The notes under the pieces were generated by a model that saw only the letters and a list, made by a program, of their open reading frames with translations, was not told the DNA's origin and ran no database searches. Both the position numbers and the translations under genes were made by a program. Shown here in pieces: positions 1 through 6,531 of a DNA stretch of 26,596 nucleotides. How positions within the stretch are numbered: position 1 is the first letter of the stretch; every line of letters begins with the position of its first letter. Origin of the DNA: Chlamydiales bacterium (GTDB lineage: Bacteria > Chlamydiota > Chlamydiia > Chlamydiales > JAAKFR01); the NCBI GenBank assembly GCA_024233495.1, contig JACKPM010000012.1, positions 1-26,596 on the forward strand, in the 5' to 3' direction.

Positions 1-26
1 CTTAAGGGGCAAAATTCGTATTACTC

Positions 27-1142
27 TCAGTTTTGAATGTCCATAACAAAGAGAGAGAGATCATCCTCACAAACCTTGGGGATATAGCTTTTAACCCATC
101 CTCCATTTGCGGCTTTTTCTTGGCGTCCCTGAGGATTTTGAGACATTACCCTATTTTTTAATCTATCAAATAGCGGATCACTTTGAGAAGTATTTACAAT
201 CTCCTTTAATTCCTGCAAAGTCATAAACTCACCAATTCCATCTGAAAAACCAATTACCCTTTTAGCACCAGTAACATCAAAAGCCACCACTGATACGTTC
301 GTATCACCACCAACACCTTTGTAATTACATTTTTGAGTTGTTTTCAGACTTTCATCGCCCATCTCCACCACGACCATAGTGTCTCCCGACTGTGCGGTAA
401 GAAGAATGAGTTTTTCTTCTATGCGAACTAGTTGGACAAAACTCATGGCAGGTTTAAAAGTCGGGTCTAGAAATGTCCCCATTCGAAAATCATTTTCTGA
501 TTCTTGATACTCTCGCGCCTTATCTTCAGGATAAATTTTTATTTGATTAAGCGAACATTGGGGATCACGAAATTGATCTTCTAAAAAATGCACATGCTGA
601 CGAAAACAGCGCTCTGCTTCATCGTAGTTACGAACTTGTTGTATTCCCTTTGCATATTTTGTAAAAAATGGATCAAAATGTCCTTGAAGCACATTGCGCA
701 TCTTGGGATTGTTATGCCCCGTCCCATCAACAACACAAGCCCACCCACCTTGAGGATCAGAAAAGACAAGGTCCAAAATCCCTTCATCGTTTGTATGTTC
801 ATATGATGCATTTACATTCATCACTATCCGCAAATTTAAAGGGAGTAAAGTTCTACCACGGTGACTTTTAACCATGGCTACAATACTTGGAATCAAAAAT
901 ACGAGTGCACTTCCACTTCCAATGGACGTCATCGTAATTGCGCTAGTCTGACTTAGATTTGATAATCCTCCACTGCTCCACCACCCTTTTTGTCCACCAA
1001 ATGCAGCAAATCCAACGGCAGCCATAACCATTCCAAGAATCCCTAAAGCAAGACATGCACAATGGATGGGTTTGTGTTTTTGTGTAATTTCAAAAGGCTC
1101 TAATTGAGAGTTATCAGCGCTCCCCTGAATCTGAGTAGACAT
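27..1142 (-). CDS. Membrane-anchored PP2C-like protein phosphatase
   Basis: The 371-aa product has two hydrophobic segments near its N-terminus (about residues 28-49 and 69-92), then a soluble domain. That domain carries the spaced acidic motifs of PP2C-type Ser/Thr phosphatases: VVDGTGH (Asp139), SGDT (about 252-255), SDGIGE (Asp301) and EDDLSLFV (about 359-366). These correspond to the family's DGxGG, GDS, SDG and DD(I/L)T metal-binding motifs. Expected activity is Mn/Mg-dependent dephosphorylation of phospho-Ser/Thr. The ATG at 1142 is chosen over a TTG one codon upstream because GGAG lies 6 nt before it. The closely paired hydrophobic segments resemble the bilobed region of chlamydial Inc proteins, so the domain could face the host cytosol, but this is inference. 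The upstream region is very AT-rich. The family call is fairly sure; location and substrate are unknown. Confidence 0.7.
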   Translation of the reverse strand: MSTQIQGSADNSQLEPFEITQKHKPIHCACLALGILGMVMAAVGFAAFGGQKGWWSSGGLSNLSQTSAITMTSIGSGSALVFLIPSIVAMVKSHRGRTLLPLNLRIVMNVNASYEHTNDEGILDLVFSDPQGGWACVVDGTGHNNPKMRNVLQGHFDPFFTKYAKGIQQVRNYDEAERCFRQHVHFLEDQFRDPQCSLNQIKIYPEDKAREYQESENDFRMGTFLDPTFKPAMSFVQLVRIEEKLILLTAQSGDTMVVVEMGDESLKTTQKCNYKGVGGDTNVSVVAFDVTGAKRVIGFSDGIGEFMTLQELKEIVNTSQSDPLFDRLKNRVMSQNPQGRQEKAANGGWVKSYIPKVCEDDLSLFVMDIQN

Positions 1143-1348
1143 CAATTTCTCCAGTTTAAAATATTTGCCATATTTCTTTATATTCTACCAGTTTAATATT
1201 AATATTATATTAATTTATATATTAAGTCCAAATTTCAGAAATTTTAAGCATTTTAAAGGGGCCGTGTTTCCAAACTCTGAGAGTGAAGCGAGTATTTTAG
1301 GCTGTGTTTGCAAAGTCCGAGCGTAATACGAGGTTTCGTTCCTTAAAC
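1143..1348. other. AT-rich upstream region with imperfect tandem repeat
   Basis: This gene-free stretch lies upstream of the phosphatase. Positions 1150-1255 are extremely AT-rich and probably hold its promoter, though no clear -35/-10 pair was assigned. Positions 1265-1292 and 1305-1332 form an imperfect direct repeat, about 21 of 28 bases identical, each starting TGTTT and ending CGAG. No reading frame here looks coding. Confidence 0.5.
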
Positions 1349-1350
1349 TA

Positions 1351-1513
1351 GATGGTGTCGTCAAATTTTCTCCTTTTTCAGCCGGATCTTTTCTGCCAAA
1401 ATGCGCCCTCGCAACCTCGGAAGTAGCGCTTTGGCTACTCCCTTCGCTTTCGATTGCGCATTTTGCCTAGAAAATCTCTCGCCTCACAAAGGAGAAAATT
1501 TGACGACACCATC
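1351..1513 (+). mobile_element. 163-bp MITE, copy A (TA-flanked)
   Basis: This is a short non-coding element bounded by terminal inverted repeats of 28 bp, starting GATGGTGTCGTC and ending with the complement. It is flanked by TA on both sides (1349-1350 and 1514-1515). This copy has one mismatch in the left repeat (TTTTTC where other copies have TTTGTC). Inside, CAAAATGCGC and GCGCATTTTG form a 10-bp inverted repeat enclosing a smaller AGTAGC/GCTACT hairpin, so the whole element can fold back on itself. It encodes no transposase. TA duplication suggests mobilisation by an IS630/Tc1-mariner-type enzyme encoded elsewhere (inference). Nearly identical copies lie at 10556-10718 and, nested, at 20803-21295. 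Confidence 0.9.
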
Positions 1514-1515
1514 TA

Positions 1516-1582
1516 GAGGAAAGGCAAACACTTTTAGGAATTTTGTTCTAAGTTGATCGATCTCAAGTGACGACAGTACAAG
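1516..1582 (+). repeat. Dispersed repeat R2, degraded copy
   Basis: The segment shares the block GGCAAACACTTTT, then GATTTTGTTCT with small changes, then GATCTC and GACAGTA, with 15810-15870. It begins immediately after the MITE. The partner copy forms a long hairpin, but this one lacks the right arm. It may mark the breakpoint that removed the 5' part of the gene remnant that follows. Confidence 0.55.
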
Positions 1583-1786
1583 TGGTACGATGGCGTTGGA
1601 AACGTTTTGGGGTATGCTTACCTTAACAACGACGCTACAGGGTTTACGCTTTCAGATATCTCGCATAGAACGATTGGCTTGATGCAAAAAGAGCGCAGCT
1701 AGAACGTTTCGCTCCACAAAGATTTCGATCCCCGCATTCTCAAAGTTTTTGCAGCCTTCACTGTTGACTTTGAGAGCTCTTTGTGA
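1571..1786 (+). pseudogene. C-terminal remnant of a scramblase/LURP-one-like protein
   Basis: One frame reads as about 70 residues of protein-like sequence interrupted by an in-frame TAG at 1700-1702 and ending at TGA 1784-1786. The first part (motifs DGVGNVLGY and SDISHRTIGLM) and the second part (DFDPRILKVFAAF then VDFE) resemble the last strand and C-terminal hydrophobic helix of the phospholipid scramblase / LURP-one (YxjI-like) fold, whose members end in a D-P-R, hydrophobic run, D pattern. There is no start codon or RBS, and the upstream side runs into repeat R2 and the MITE. The 3' end overlaps the end of the histidine phosphatase on the other strand. I read it as a decayed gene tail. 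The family assignment is from motif memory only. Confidence 0.4.
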
Positions 1787-2444
1787 CGAGGTGAAAGGGG
1801 GGAGTGGTCTCTGAGTTATAGTGCACCTCAAGCATGCCACAGTTAGGGACGTTTATCGCCTCATACTCTTGCCCAGAAATTCCCGCCGCAAAGACAGTGA
1901 TCACCCTCTTATGGGCAAAAACAGCCACTTTTTCACCATCGAAAGAGGCGTTTGCAATGCGCGTGAGCTCTTCTTTCATGCGCGCGTACGACTCAGCTAA
2001 TGTCTCAGATTCAGGGACCACTCTTTGTGCCCACCGCTCCTCTCGACAAGAGAACTCCTTTTCCAAACGGTCAAATGCATCCTTGTAGTGGGCAAACCAC
2101 TCATCGTAGGTAAACCCTTCAGAAATCCCTGCACACCGTTCTCGCAACGCTTTTGATGAGAAGATAGGAACATTTAGTTTTGTTGCAGTTTCTTTTGCTG
2201 TCTCCTGAGCGCGGGAGAGATCAGAGGCATAGACCGATGTGATATCAAGATGTGCTTGCACCAACTTTTCAGCTGCCTCACGCGCCTGTGCACGTCCTGT
2301 GTTATTCAGAGGCATGTCCGTGTGCCCCTGAACTCTCTTAAGACGATTCCACTCTGTCTCTCCATGCCGCACTAAAAAGAAAGAGACCTCCTTTGCCTGC
2401 AGAGGTGTCAAAAGTACAAATAAAAGAAAAGTTACATACTTCAT
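1758..2444 (-). CDS. Exported histidine phosphatase (phosphoglycerate-mutase-like)
   Basis: The 228-aa protein starts with a typical signal peptide (charged start, hydrophobic core to about residue 15, cleavage likely after LQA at 17). The mature part opens with the histidine phosphatase signature LVRHGETEWN, with catalytic His27 and Arg26. Later elements fit the branch-1 fold: SDLSRAQET (about 75-83), the acid in ALRER (Glu102), and a second His178 in FAHKR, where most relatives have HG. Expected role is hydrolysis of phosphate esters in the periplasm; a true glycolytic mutase would not be secreted. The ATG at 2444 directly begins the signal peptide. The C-terminus ends in a Ser/Gln-rich tail and its last codons overlap the scramblase-like remnant. 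Substrate unknown. Confidence 0.75.
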   Translation of the reverse strand: MKYVTFLLFVLLTPLQAKEVSFFLVRHGETEWNRLKRVQGHTDMPLNNTGRAQAREAAEKLVQAHLDITSVYASDLSRAQETAKETATKLNVPIFSSKALRERCAGISEGFTYDEWFAHYKDAFDRLEKEFSCREERWAQRVVPESETLAESYARMKEELTRIANASFDGEKVAVFAHKRVITVFAAGISGQEYEAINVPNCGMLEVHYNSETTPPFHLVTKSSQSQQ

Positions 2445-2509
2445 ATTGCAAGGGGCTTCCCTATCTGGCAGCAGCTTCGCTTTCGCTTCATACGAAGCGG
2501 GCTTGCGAC

Positions 2510-2555
2510 TTTCCCCTTGCGCCCTTCTGCTACTGGGAGAAGTGCTCCGGGGAAA
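2510..2555 (-). other. Hairpin downstream of tRNA-Asn
   Basis: TTTCCCC (2510-2516) pairs with GGGGAAA (2549-2555), and CTTCT (2524-2528) pairs with AGAAG (2538-2542) inside it. The structure lies 3' of the tRNA on its strand and could end its transcript, but there is no U-tract. A second short hairpin (CGCTTC/GAAGCG) lies near 2485-2500. Confidence 0.35.
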
Positions 2556-2570
2556 CCAATGGATTATCAG
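2555..2570 (-). repeat. Partial copy of tRNA-Asn anticodon-arm sequence
   Basis: Sixteen bases here match the tRNA-Asn gene at 2622-2637 with one difference. Nearby, GGTCGCTGGT at 2578-2587 is an exact inverted copy of ten tRNA bases (2615-2624, the T-arm side). Both lie just 3' of the tRNA. They may be leftovers of a partial tandem duplication or of an integration event at the tRNA. Confidence 0.5.
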
Positions 2571-2595
2571 CTGATGTGGTCGCTGGTGCTGGGAA

Positions 2596-2667
2596 CTCCG
2601 GATGCTGGATTCGAACCAGCGACCAATGGATTAACAGTCCACTGCTCTACCGCTGAGCTAATCCGGA
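2596..2667 (-). tRNA. tRNA-Asn (anticodon GTT)
   Basis: On the minus strand the 72-nt sequence folds as a full cloverleaf: acceptor TCCGGAT pairing with ATCCGGA, D arm GCTC AGCGGTAG AGC, anticodon stem GTGGA/TCCAT (one G-T pair) with loop CTGTTAA, and T arm GCTGG TTCGAAT CCAGC. The discriminator is G and CCA is not encoded. Anticodon GTT reads AAC/AAU, giving asparagine. Confidence 0.95.
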
Positions 2668-2737
2668 ACAAGTGAGCAGCTTAACAAGCAGAAGGAATTT
2701 TATCCAGAATTAATGCCGAACCACCGATGAAATTTCT

Positions 2738-3466
2738 TCATAAATTCGGTGCAAGATCTTTTAGCGCTTTCTGTGCACGCTTACGGACTCTATCAATCGT
2801 TTCGTTGAAGGTCTCAATCGGGGGCTCTTTCAGCAGCACTTTAGGTAGCTCAATCACATTGTTGAGAATCTTGGCAAGCGTTGCCTCTTTTGTCAGAATA
2901 GTGAGGATTGACTGAAAGAGTAAGCGCCCAATCTCACCAGCAGTAAGCGGTCTCTCATGTCCTAGATTGCGAAACTCTAGGTGAGGAAGGGGGGGCACGA
3001 CAATAGGCTTTCCGTTCGATTTGAGCACAGTGAATTGTGTGCTAGAGAGGGTAAGGCGGTCGATAATGAAGCGGCGCGAGGAGGTGGTGGTACGGGGGAA
3101 ATTGTTGAGGATTTGAACCCAGTTATTGCTGCTGCCAGAGGTGTTAAAAAGCTCAATCCCAATATTCGAATCTTCTATGGTGAGGGCGTCAAGGTGGATA
3201 GTTTGCTTGATGTAGGCAGAGAGGGGGGCCTGGAACGTAATGGCACGGGCAGTAAAGGCGTGGGGCAGAGAGCCGGGGCTGGAAAGGCGGACGTTCTTGA
3301 GGCGGAGGGTGTGGGAGGTAATCGAGATGCCCTCGACACGGGTTTTGGTGCCGAGGTGGGAGGTAAGGTAGGAGGAGAGGTACTCGTCAAGCCCGAGATA
3401 GAGGAAAAAAGCCCCCACAAGAAGGCAGATAAAAACCAGGGAGAGAATAAGCGAGAGCAGACGCAT
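2738..3466 (-). CDS. AsmA-like membrane-anchored protein
   Basis: The 242-aa product has one N-terminal membrane segment (about residues 3-25) and then a presumably periplasmic part rich in short beta strands, such as TRVEGISITSHTLRLKNVRL. This is the pattern of the N-terminal region of AsmA/TamB-type proteins, which bridge inner and outer membrane and are linked to lipid transport or outer-membrane assembly. The C-terminus is helical and basic. I start at the ATG at 3466; an in-frame TTG at 3496 would add ten residues not typical of a signal anchor. No good Shine-Dalgarno is visible. The gene is much shorter than full AsmA, so it is AsmA-like only. The strand opposite contains a long open frame that is only a shadow. 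Confidence 0.5.
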   Translation of the reverse strand: MRLLSLILSLVFICLLVGAFFLYLGLDEYLSSYLTSHLGTKTRVEGISITSHTLRLKNVRLSSPGSLPHAFTARAITFQAPLSAYIKQTIHLDALTIEDSNIGIELFNTSGSSNNWVQILNNFPRTTTSSRRFIIDRLTLSSTQFTVLKSNGKPIVVPPLPHLEFRNLGHERPLTAGEIGRLLFQSILTILTKEATLAKILNNVIELPKVLLKEPPIETFNETIDRVRKRAQKALKDLAPNL

Positions 3467-3584
3467 AAGAACGTCACAGTGGGGCAAAGGGAGCAAAATG
3501 TCAATTGCTTCAAAAAATTAATACGATTTTAACATTTATGTATTATAATTAAGTGATTTATTTAGAGGATATAAGGAGATAGTC

Positions 3585-4448
3585 ATGGCTTGCTTTCAGG
3601 GAATGTACGAGTACTTCAAGTATGATAAGAGTACGATTAAGGGGGCGAAGATTGATTGGCAGGTAGAGAATGCTGTGACAAATTCAGCTGCTGTAAGATA
3701 TGGGACGATTGCGGCGGTGGCGCTTTTTGCTATTTTGAATGTATTGGCGATGATGCAAAAGCTGCCAGATACGAATGCGATGACAGGTTTGACTAATGCT
3801 GCTATGGGAGTGGGAATTGGGGGGATTGGTTTAAAAGTGCTGGGTGCTGGTTACAATCGATACAAAAAGCATCAAGCTAAGGAGGCTTTAGGTGCGCTGT
3901 CGTTACAGCCTCAAGAAAAAGAGGGGCGGCATACACAGGCTGAAGCGATGCAATTGGGTGGTAGAGACTACTATTTAGCTCAAGAGGGTTCTGTGTACAC
4001 AATTTCAACACGTCCGCCAATTGAGGCGCCAGGGCGTTTGGCGTGCATGCTGCATGACAAAAAGACGAAGTCGGGTGAAACGATTAATTGGCAGCTTGAA
4101 AACAAGTTATCGAGTCTGAAGGGAATGCCAATGCACATCGCGATGGTGGCGATGTTGATTCCGATGATCGTGGGAACAATCCATCACAACCCTCATGCGA
4201 TGATGAATATGGGCATCACGATGGGCTCTGTGTGGGTTGGAATGCGCATTGTGGGAGAAGCGATCAATGGTTACCGCAAACACAAAGCAAAGAAGGCGTT
4301 GGCAGATGTTGAGCTACCACGAGGAGAGCGAAAGGCAGATGAGCGTCACTATGCAGGGAAGTTGAACCTTGCTGGTCGCAACTACTATGTGAGTTATGTA
4401 GGTGATCTGACCGAGATTACAGACGTGAAACCTAAAGGTCTGAAATAA
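3585..4448 (+). CDS. Internally duplicated four-segment membrane protein, Inc-like
   Basis: The 287-aa protein consists of two homologous halves. Half one has DWQVEN (24-29), two hydrophobic segments (about 36-56 and 66-88), YNRYKKHQAKEAL (90-102) and GGRDYY (125-130). Half two repeats this as NWQLEN (158-163), segments about 173-190 and 198-217, YRKHKAKKAL (220-229) and AGRNYY (253-258). Each half thus has a paired hydrophobic hairpin followed by a basic helix and a small beta-rich tail. Paired segments are the hallmark of chlamydial inclusion-membrane proteins, so a type III secreted membrane protein is possible, but no secretion signal can be verified. AAGGAG stands 8 nt before the ATG and TATAAT lies at 3544-3549. 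It converges on groEL with a shared terminator. I do not recognise a named family. Confidence 0.7.
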   Translation: MACFQGMYEYFKYDKSTIKGAKIDWQVENAVTNSAAVRYGTIAAVALFAILNVLAMMQKLPDTNAMTGLTNAAMGVGIGGIGLKVLGAGYNRYKKHQAKEALGALSLQPQEKEGRHTQAEAMQLGGRDYYLAQEGSVYTISTRPPIEAPGRLACMLHDKKTKSGETINWQLENKLSSLKGMPMHIAMVAMLIPMIVGTIHHNPHAMMNMGITMGSVWVGMRIVGEAINGYRKHKAKKALADVELPRGERKADERHYAGKLNLAGRNYYVSYVGDLTEITDVKPKGLK

Positions 4449-4454
4449 AGACAA

Positions 4455-4475
4455 GGGCCCCCGATCTGGGGGCCC
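4455..4475. terminator. Bidirectional terminator between the Inc-like gene and groEL
   Basis: A perfect 8-bp stem (GGGCCCCC, loop GATCT, GGGGGCCC) sits between two converging stop codons. On the minus strand it is followed by CTTGTCTTT, a U-rich tail for groEL; the plus-strand tail is weaker. Confidence 0.8.
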
Positions 4476-4482
4476 TATTCCA

Positions 4483-6102
4483 TTAATAATCCATTGCTGG
4501 CATTGCAGGAGCTGCTTTCTCTTCTGGAATTTCCACGATTGTGGCTTCCGTTGTGAGAAGCAGAGAAGAGATCGAAGCGGCGCTTTCAAGAGCGCTTCTT
4601 GTCACCTTCATTGGATCGAGGATTCCCGCTTCCAACATGTCAACATATTCACCAGTGAGGGCGTTATACCCTTCGTTGGTCTTCATGCTGAGCACTTTTT
4701 GGTAGACGAGAGAACCTTCTTGTCCTGCGTTCTCTGCAATTTGACGTAGAGGAGCAGAGAGTGCTTTCAGGATAATACGCACGCCGATGCGCTCATCACC
4801 TTCTAGCTCATGCGCAAGCTTCTCAAGAGAAGGAATGCTGCGTAGGAGTGCAGTTCCTCCACCAGGAAGGATGCCCTCTTCAACAGCAGCAGCAGTTGCG
4901 TGCTGCGCGTCGTCTACGCGGTCTTTCTTCTCTTTCATTTCTACTTCAGTTGCGGCTCCAACGTGAATCACAGCAACACCGCCAGAGAGCTTCGCTAGGC
5001 GCTCTTGCAATTTCTCTTTGTCGTAGTCAGAGGTGCTCTCTGCAATTTGACGTTTGAGAAGTTCGCAGCGCTCTTGGATCTTCTCTGAAGAGCCAGCTCC
5101 TTCAACAAGTGTTGTCTCCTCTTTCTTGACAACAGCCTTCTTGACGCGGCCAAGCATGTCAATTGTAGTGCTCTCAAGCTTCATTCCAAGCTCTTCAGCA
5201 ACGAGTTGTCCGCCCGTGAGAATAGCGATGTCTTCAAGCATCGCTTTGCGGCGATCACCGAAGCCAGGCGCTTTCACAGCACAAACCTTGAGGCCAGCGC
5301 GGATGCGGTTGACTACAAGCGTTGCAAGAGCTTCACCTTCTACATCTTCTGCAATGATAAGCAGGGGTCTGCCTGTCTCTGCAACTGCTTGCAAGATGGG
5401 AAGAAACTCTTTCATGTTTGAAATCTTTTTCTCATAGAGAAGCACGAAAGCATCTTCTAAGATCGCCTCTTGAGACTCTGGGTTGGTCATGAAATAAGCA
5501 GAGAGGTAGCCTCTATCAAAGTTCATTCCCTCAACAACGTCGAGTGTCGTCTCAAAGCCTTTCGCTTCTTCCACTGTGATAGTACCATTCTTGCCTACAC
5601 GCTCCATTGCATCAGCAATGATATTGCCAATCTCTTCATCGTTGTTAGCAGAGATGGTCGCCACTTGAGCAATCTCTTTTTGGTTTGTCACAGGGCGGGC
5701 AATCTTGGTGAGCTCACTCACAACAAGTTTTACGCCTTTATCGATGCCGCGCTTGAGGTCCATTGGGTTTGCCCCAGCTGTGACGTTGCGCAAACCTTCG
5801 CTGTAGATCGCCTCAGCAAGGATAGTCGCTGTGGTAGTGCCGTCTCCAGCTTTATCAGCTGTCTTACTCGCCACTTCTTTTACCATCTGAGCGCCCATGT
5901 TCTCGTGCTTGTCCTCGAGCTCCACTTCTTTCGCTACTGTGACGCCATCCTTGGTGACCTGAGGAGCGCCGTAAGACTTGTCAATCACGACGTTGCGCCC
6001 TTTCGGACCTAGCGTTACCTTCACAGCGCTTGCGAGTGTTTGGACGCCCTTTAGAATCTTACTTCTTGCTTCTTGTTGATACTTAATATCTTTTGGTGCC
6101 AT
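4483..6102 (-). CDS. groEL: Chaperonin GroEL (Hsp60)
   Basis: The 539-aa protein is a full-length 60-kDa chaperonin, the ATP-driven folding chamber that works with GroES in the cytoplasm. It carries the nucleotide-binding LGPKGRNV (31-38) and GDGTTTA (86-92, Asp87), the apical domain, and the C-terminal ILPGGGTALL motif. The tail ends in MPAMDY and lacks the Gly-Gly-Met repeats seen in proteobacterial GroEL. AAGGAG lies 8 nt before the ATG. It follows groES by 23 bp and is certainly co-transcribed. The complete set of key residues suggests this is the main housekeeping copy; chlamydiae usually encode extra divergent groEL paralogues elsewhere. Confidence 0.98.
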   Translation of the reverse strand: MAPKDIKYQQEARSKILKGVQTLASAVKVTLGPKGRNVVIDKSYGAPQVTKDGVTVAKEVELEDKHENMGAQMVKEVASKTADKAGDGTTTATILAEAIYSEGLRNVTAGANPMDLKRGIDKGVKLVVSELTKIARPVTNQKEIAQVATISANNDEEIGNIIADAMERVGKNGTITVEEAKGFETTLDVVEGMNFDRGYLSAYFMTNPESQEAILEDAFVLLYEKKISNMKEFLPILQAVAETGRPLLIIAEDVEGEALATLVVNRIRAGLKVCAVKAPGFGDRRKAMLEDIAILTGGQLVAEELGMKLESTTIDMLGRVKKAVVKKEETTLVEGAGSSEKIQERCELLKRQIAESTSDYDKEKLQERLAKLSGGVAVIHVGAATEVEMKEKKDRVDDAQHATAAAVEEGILPGGGTALLRSIPSLEKLAHELEGDERIGVRIILKALSAPLRQIAENAGQEGSLVYQKVLSMKTNEGYNALTGEYVDMLEAGILDPMKVTRSALESAASISSLLLTTEATIVEIPEEKAAPAMPAMDY

Positions 6103-6125
6103 TTCGTAAGCTCCTTGAGTTTAAA

Positions 6126-6434
6126 TTATTCTACGATTGCAATGATGTCGTCAGCTGACAAGATGATCATTTCCTCATCGTTGAGGGTGATCTCTTGGCC
6201 GGAGTACTTCTCCATAAGAATTTTGTCGCCAACCTTGACGGGGAAGGGGATGAGCTTTCCTTCTTTATCTTGCTTTCCTGTACCTACTGCAATCACTTGG
6301 GCAGTCTCTTGCTTTTTCTTTGCTGAATCAGGAAGGATAATGCCTCCCTTTACAGTGTCTTCTGCTTCTAGGCGCTTTACTAAAACGCGATTTCCTAGAG
6401 GCTTAAGTTTAGTTTGTACGGCTTGATCAGTCAT
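6126..6434 (-). CDS. groES: Co-chaperonin GroES (Hsp10)
   Basis: The 102-aa protein is the heptameric lid of GroEL. It shows the N-terminal PLGNRVLVKRL strand, the mobile loop with GGIILPDSAKKK that contacts GroEL, and the C-terminal SADDIIAIVE strand. A strong AGGAGGT lies 6 nt before the ATG. The gene heads the groES-groEL pair and lies 93 bp after pepF, with its own promoter in that gap. Confidence 0.97.
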   Translation of the reverse strand: MTDQAVQTKLKPLGNRVLVKRLEAEDTVKGGIILPDSAKKKQETAQVIAVGTGKQDKEGKLIPFPVKVGDKILMEKYSGQEITLNDEEMIILSADDIIAIVE

Positions 6435-6468
6435 TGCTTACCTCCTAAAAAAGTTGCTTTTGCCGCTC

Positions 6469-6497
6469 AGCATAGCATAAGGAAGTCTTTTTTGCAA
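6469..6497 (-). promoter_or_regulatory. Sigma-70-type promoter for groES-groEL
   Basis: On the minus strand TTGCAA (6492-6497) and TATGCT (6469-6474) are separated by exactly 17 bp and stand 35 nt upstream of the groES start. This is the best promoter match in the pepF-groES gap. Confidence 0.65.
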
Positions 6498-6504
6498 TAG
6501 AAAA

Positions 6505-6531
6505 TTAGCAGTTCGAACCCTTTTCTGCTAA
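6505..6531. promoter_or_regulatory. Degenerate CIRCE-like inverted repeat
   Basis: TTAGCAGTT, nine spacer bases, then TTCTGCTAA: the arm and spacer lengths equal the CIRCE operator (TTAGCACTC-N9-GAGTGCTAA) bound by HrcA, with 13 of 18 arm positions matching. It overlaps the pepF stop codon and lies just upstream of the -35 box. The outer six bases of each arm are perfect and the inner ones diverged. Confidence 0.45.

Noticed and set aside
2555..2595. Second tRNA gene downstream of tRNA-Asn
   Set aside because: Only fragments match; no acceptor stem or cloverleaf can be formed.
2981..3532. 183-aa plus-strand frame rich in Gly, Glu and Val
   Set aside because: It is antisense to the AsmA-like gene, has low-complexity composition and no RBS; the minus-strand product has a clear membrane anchor and strand pattern.
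5470..6012. 180-aa frame opposite groEL
   Set aside because: It is a shadow of the highly conserved groEL coding strand.
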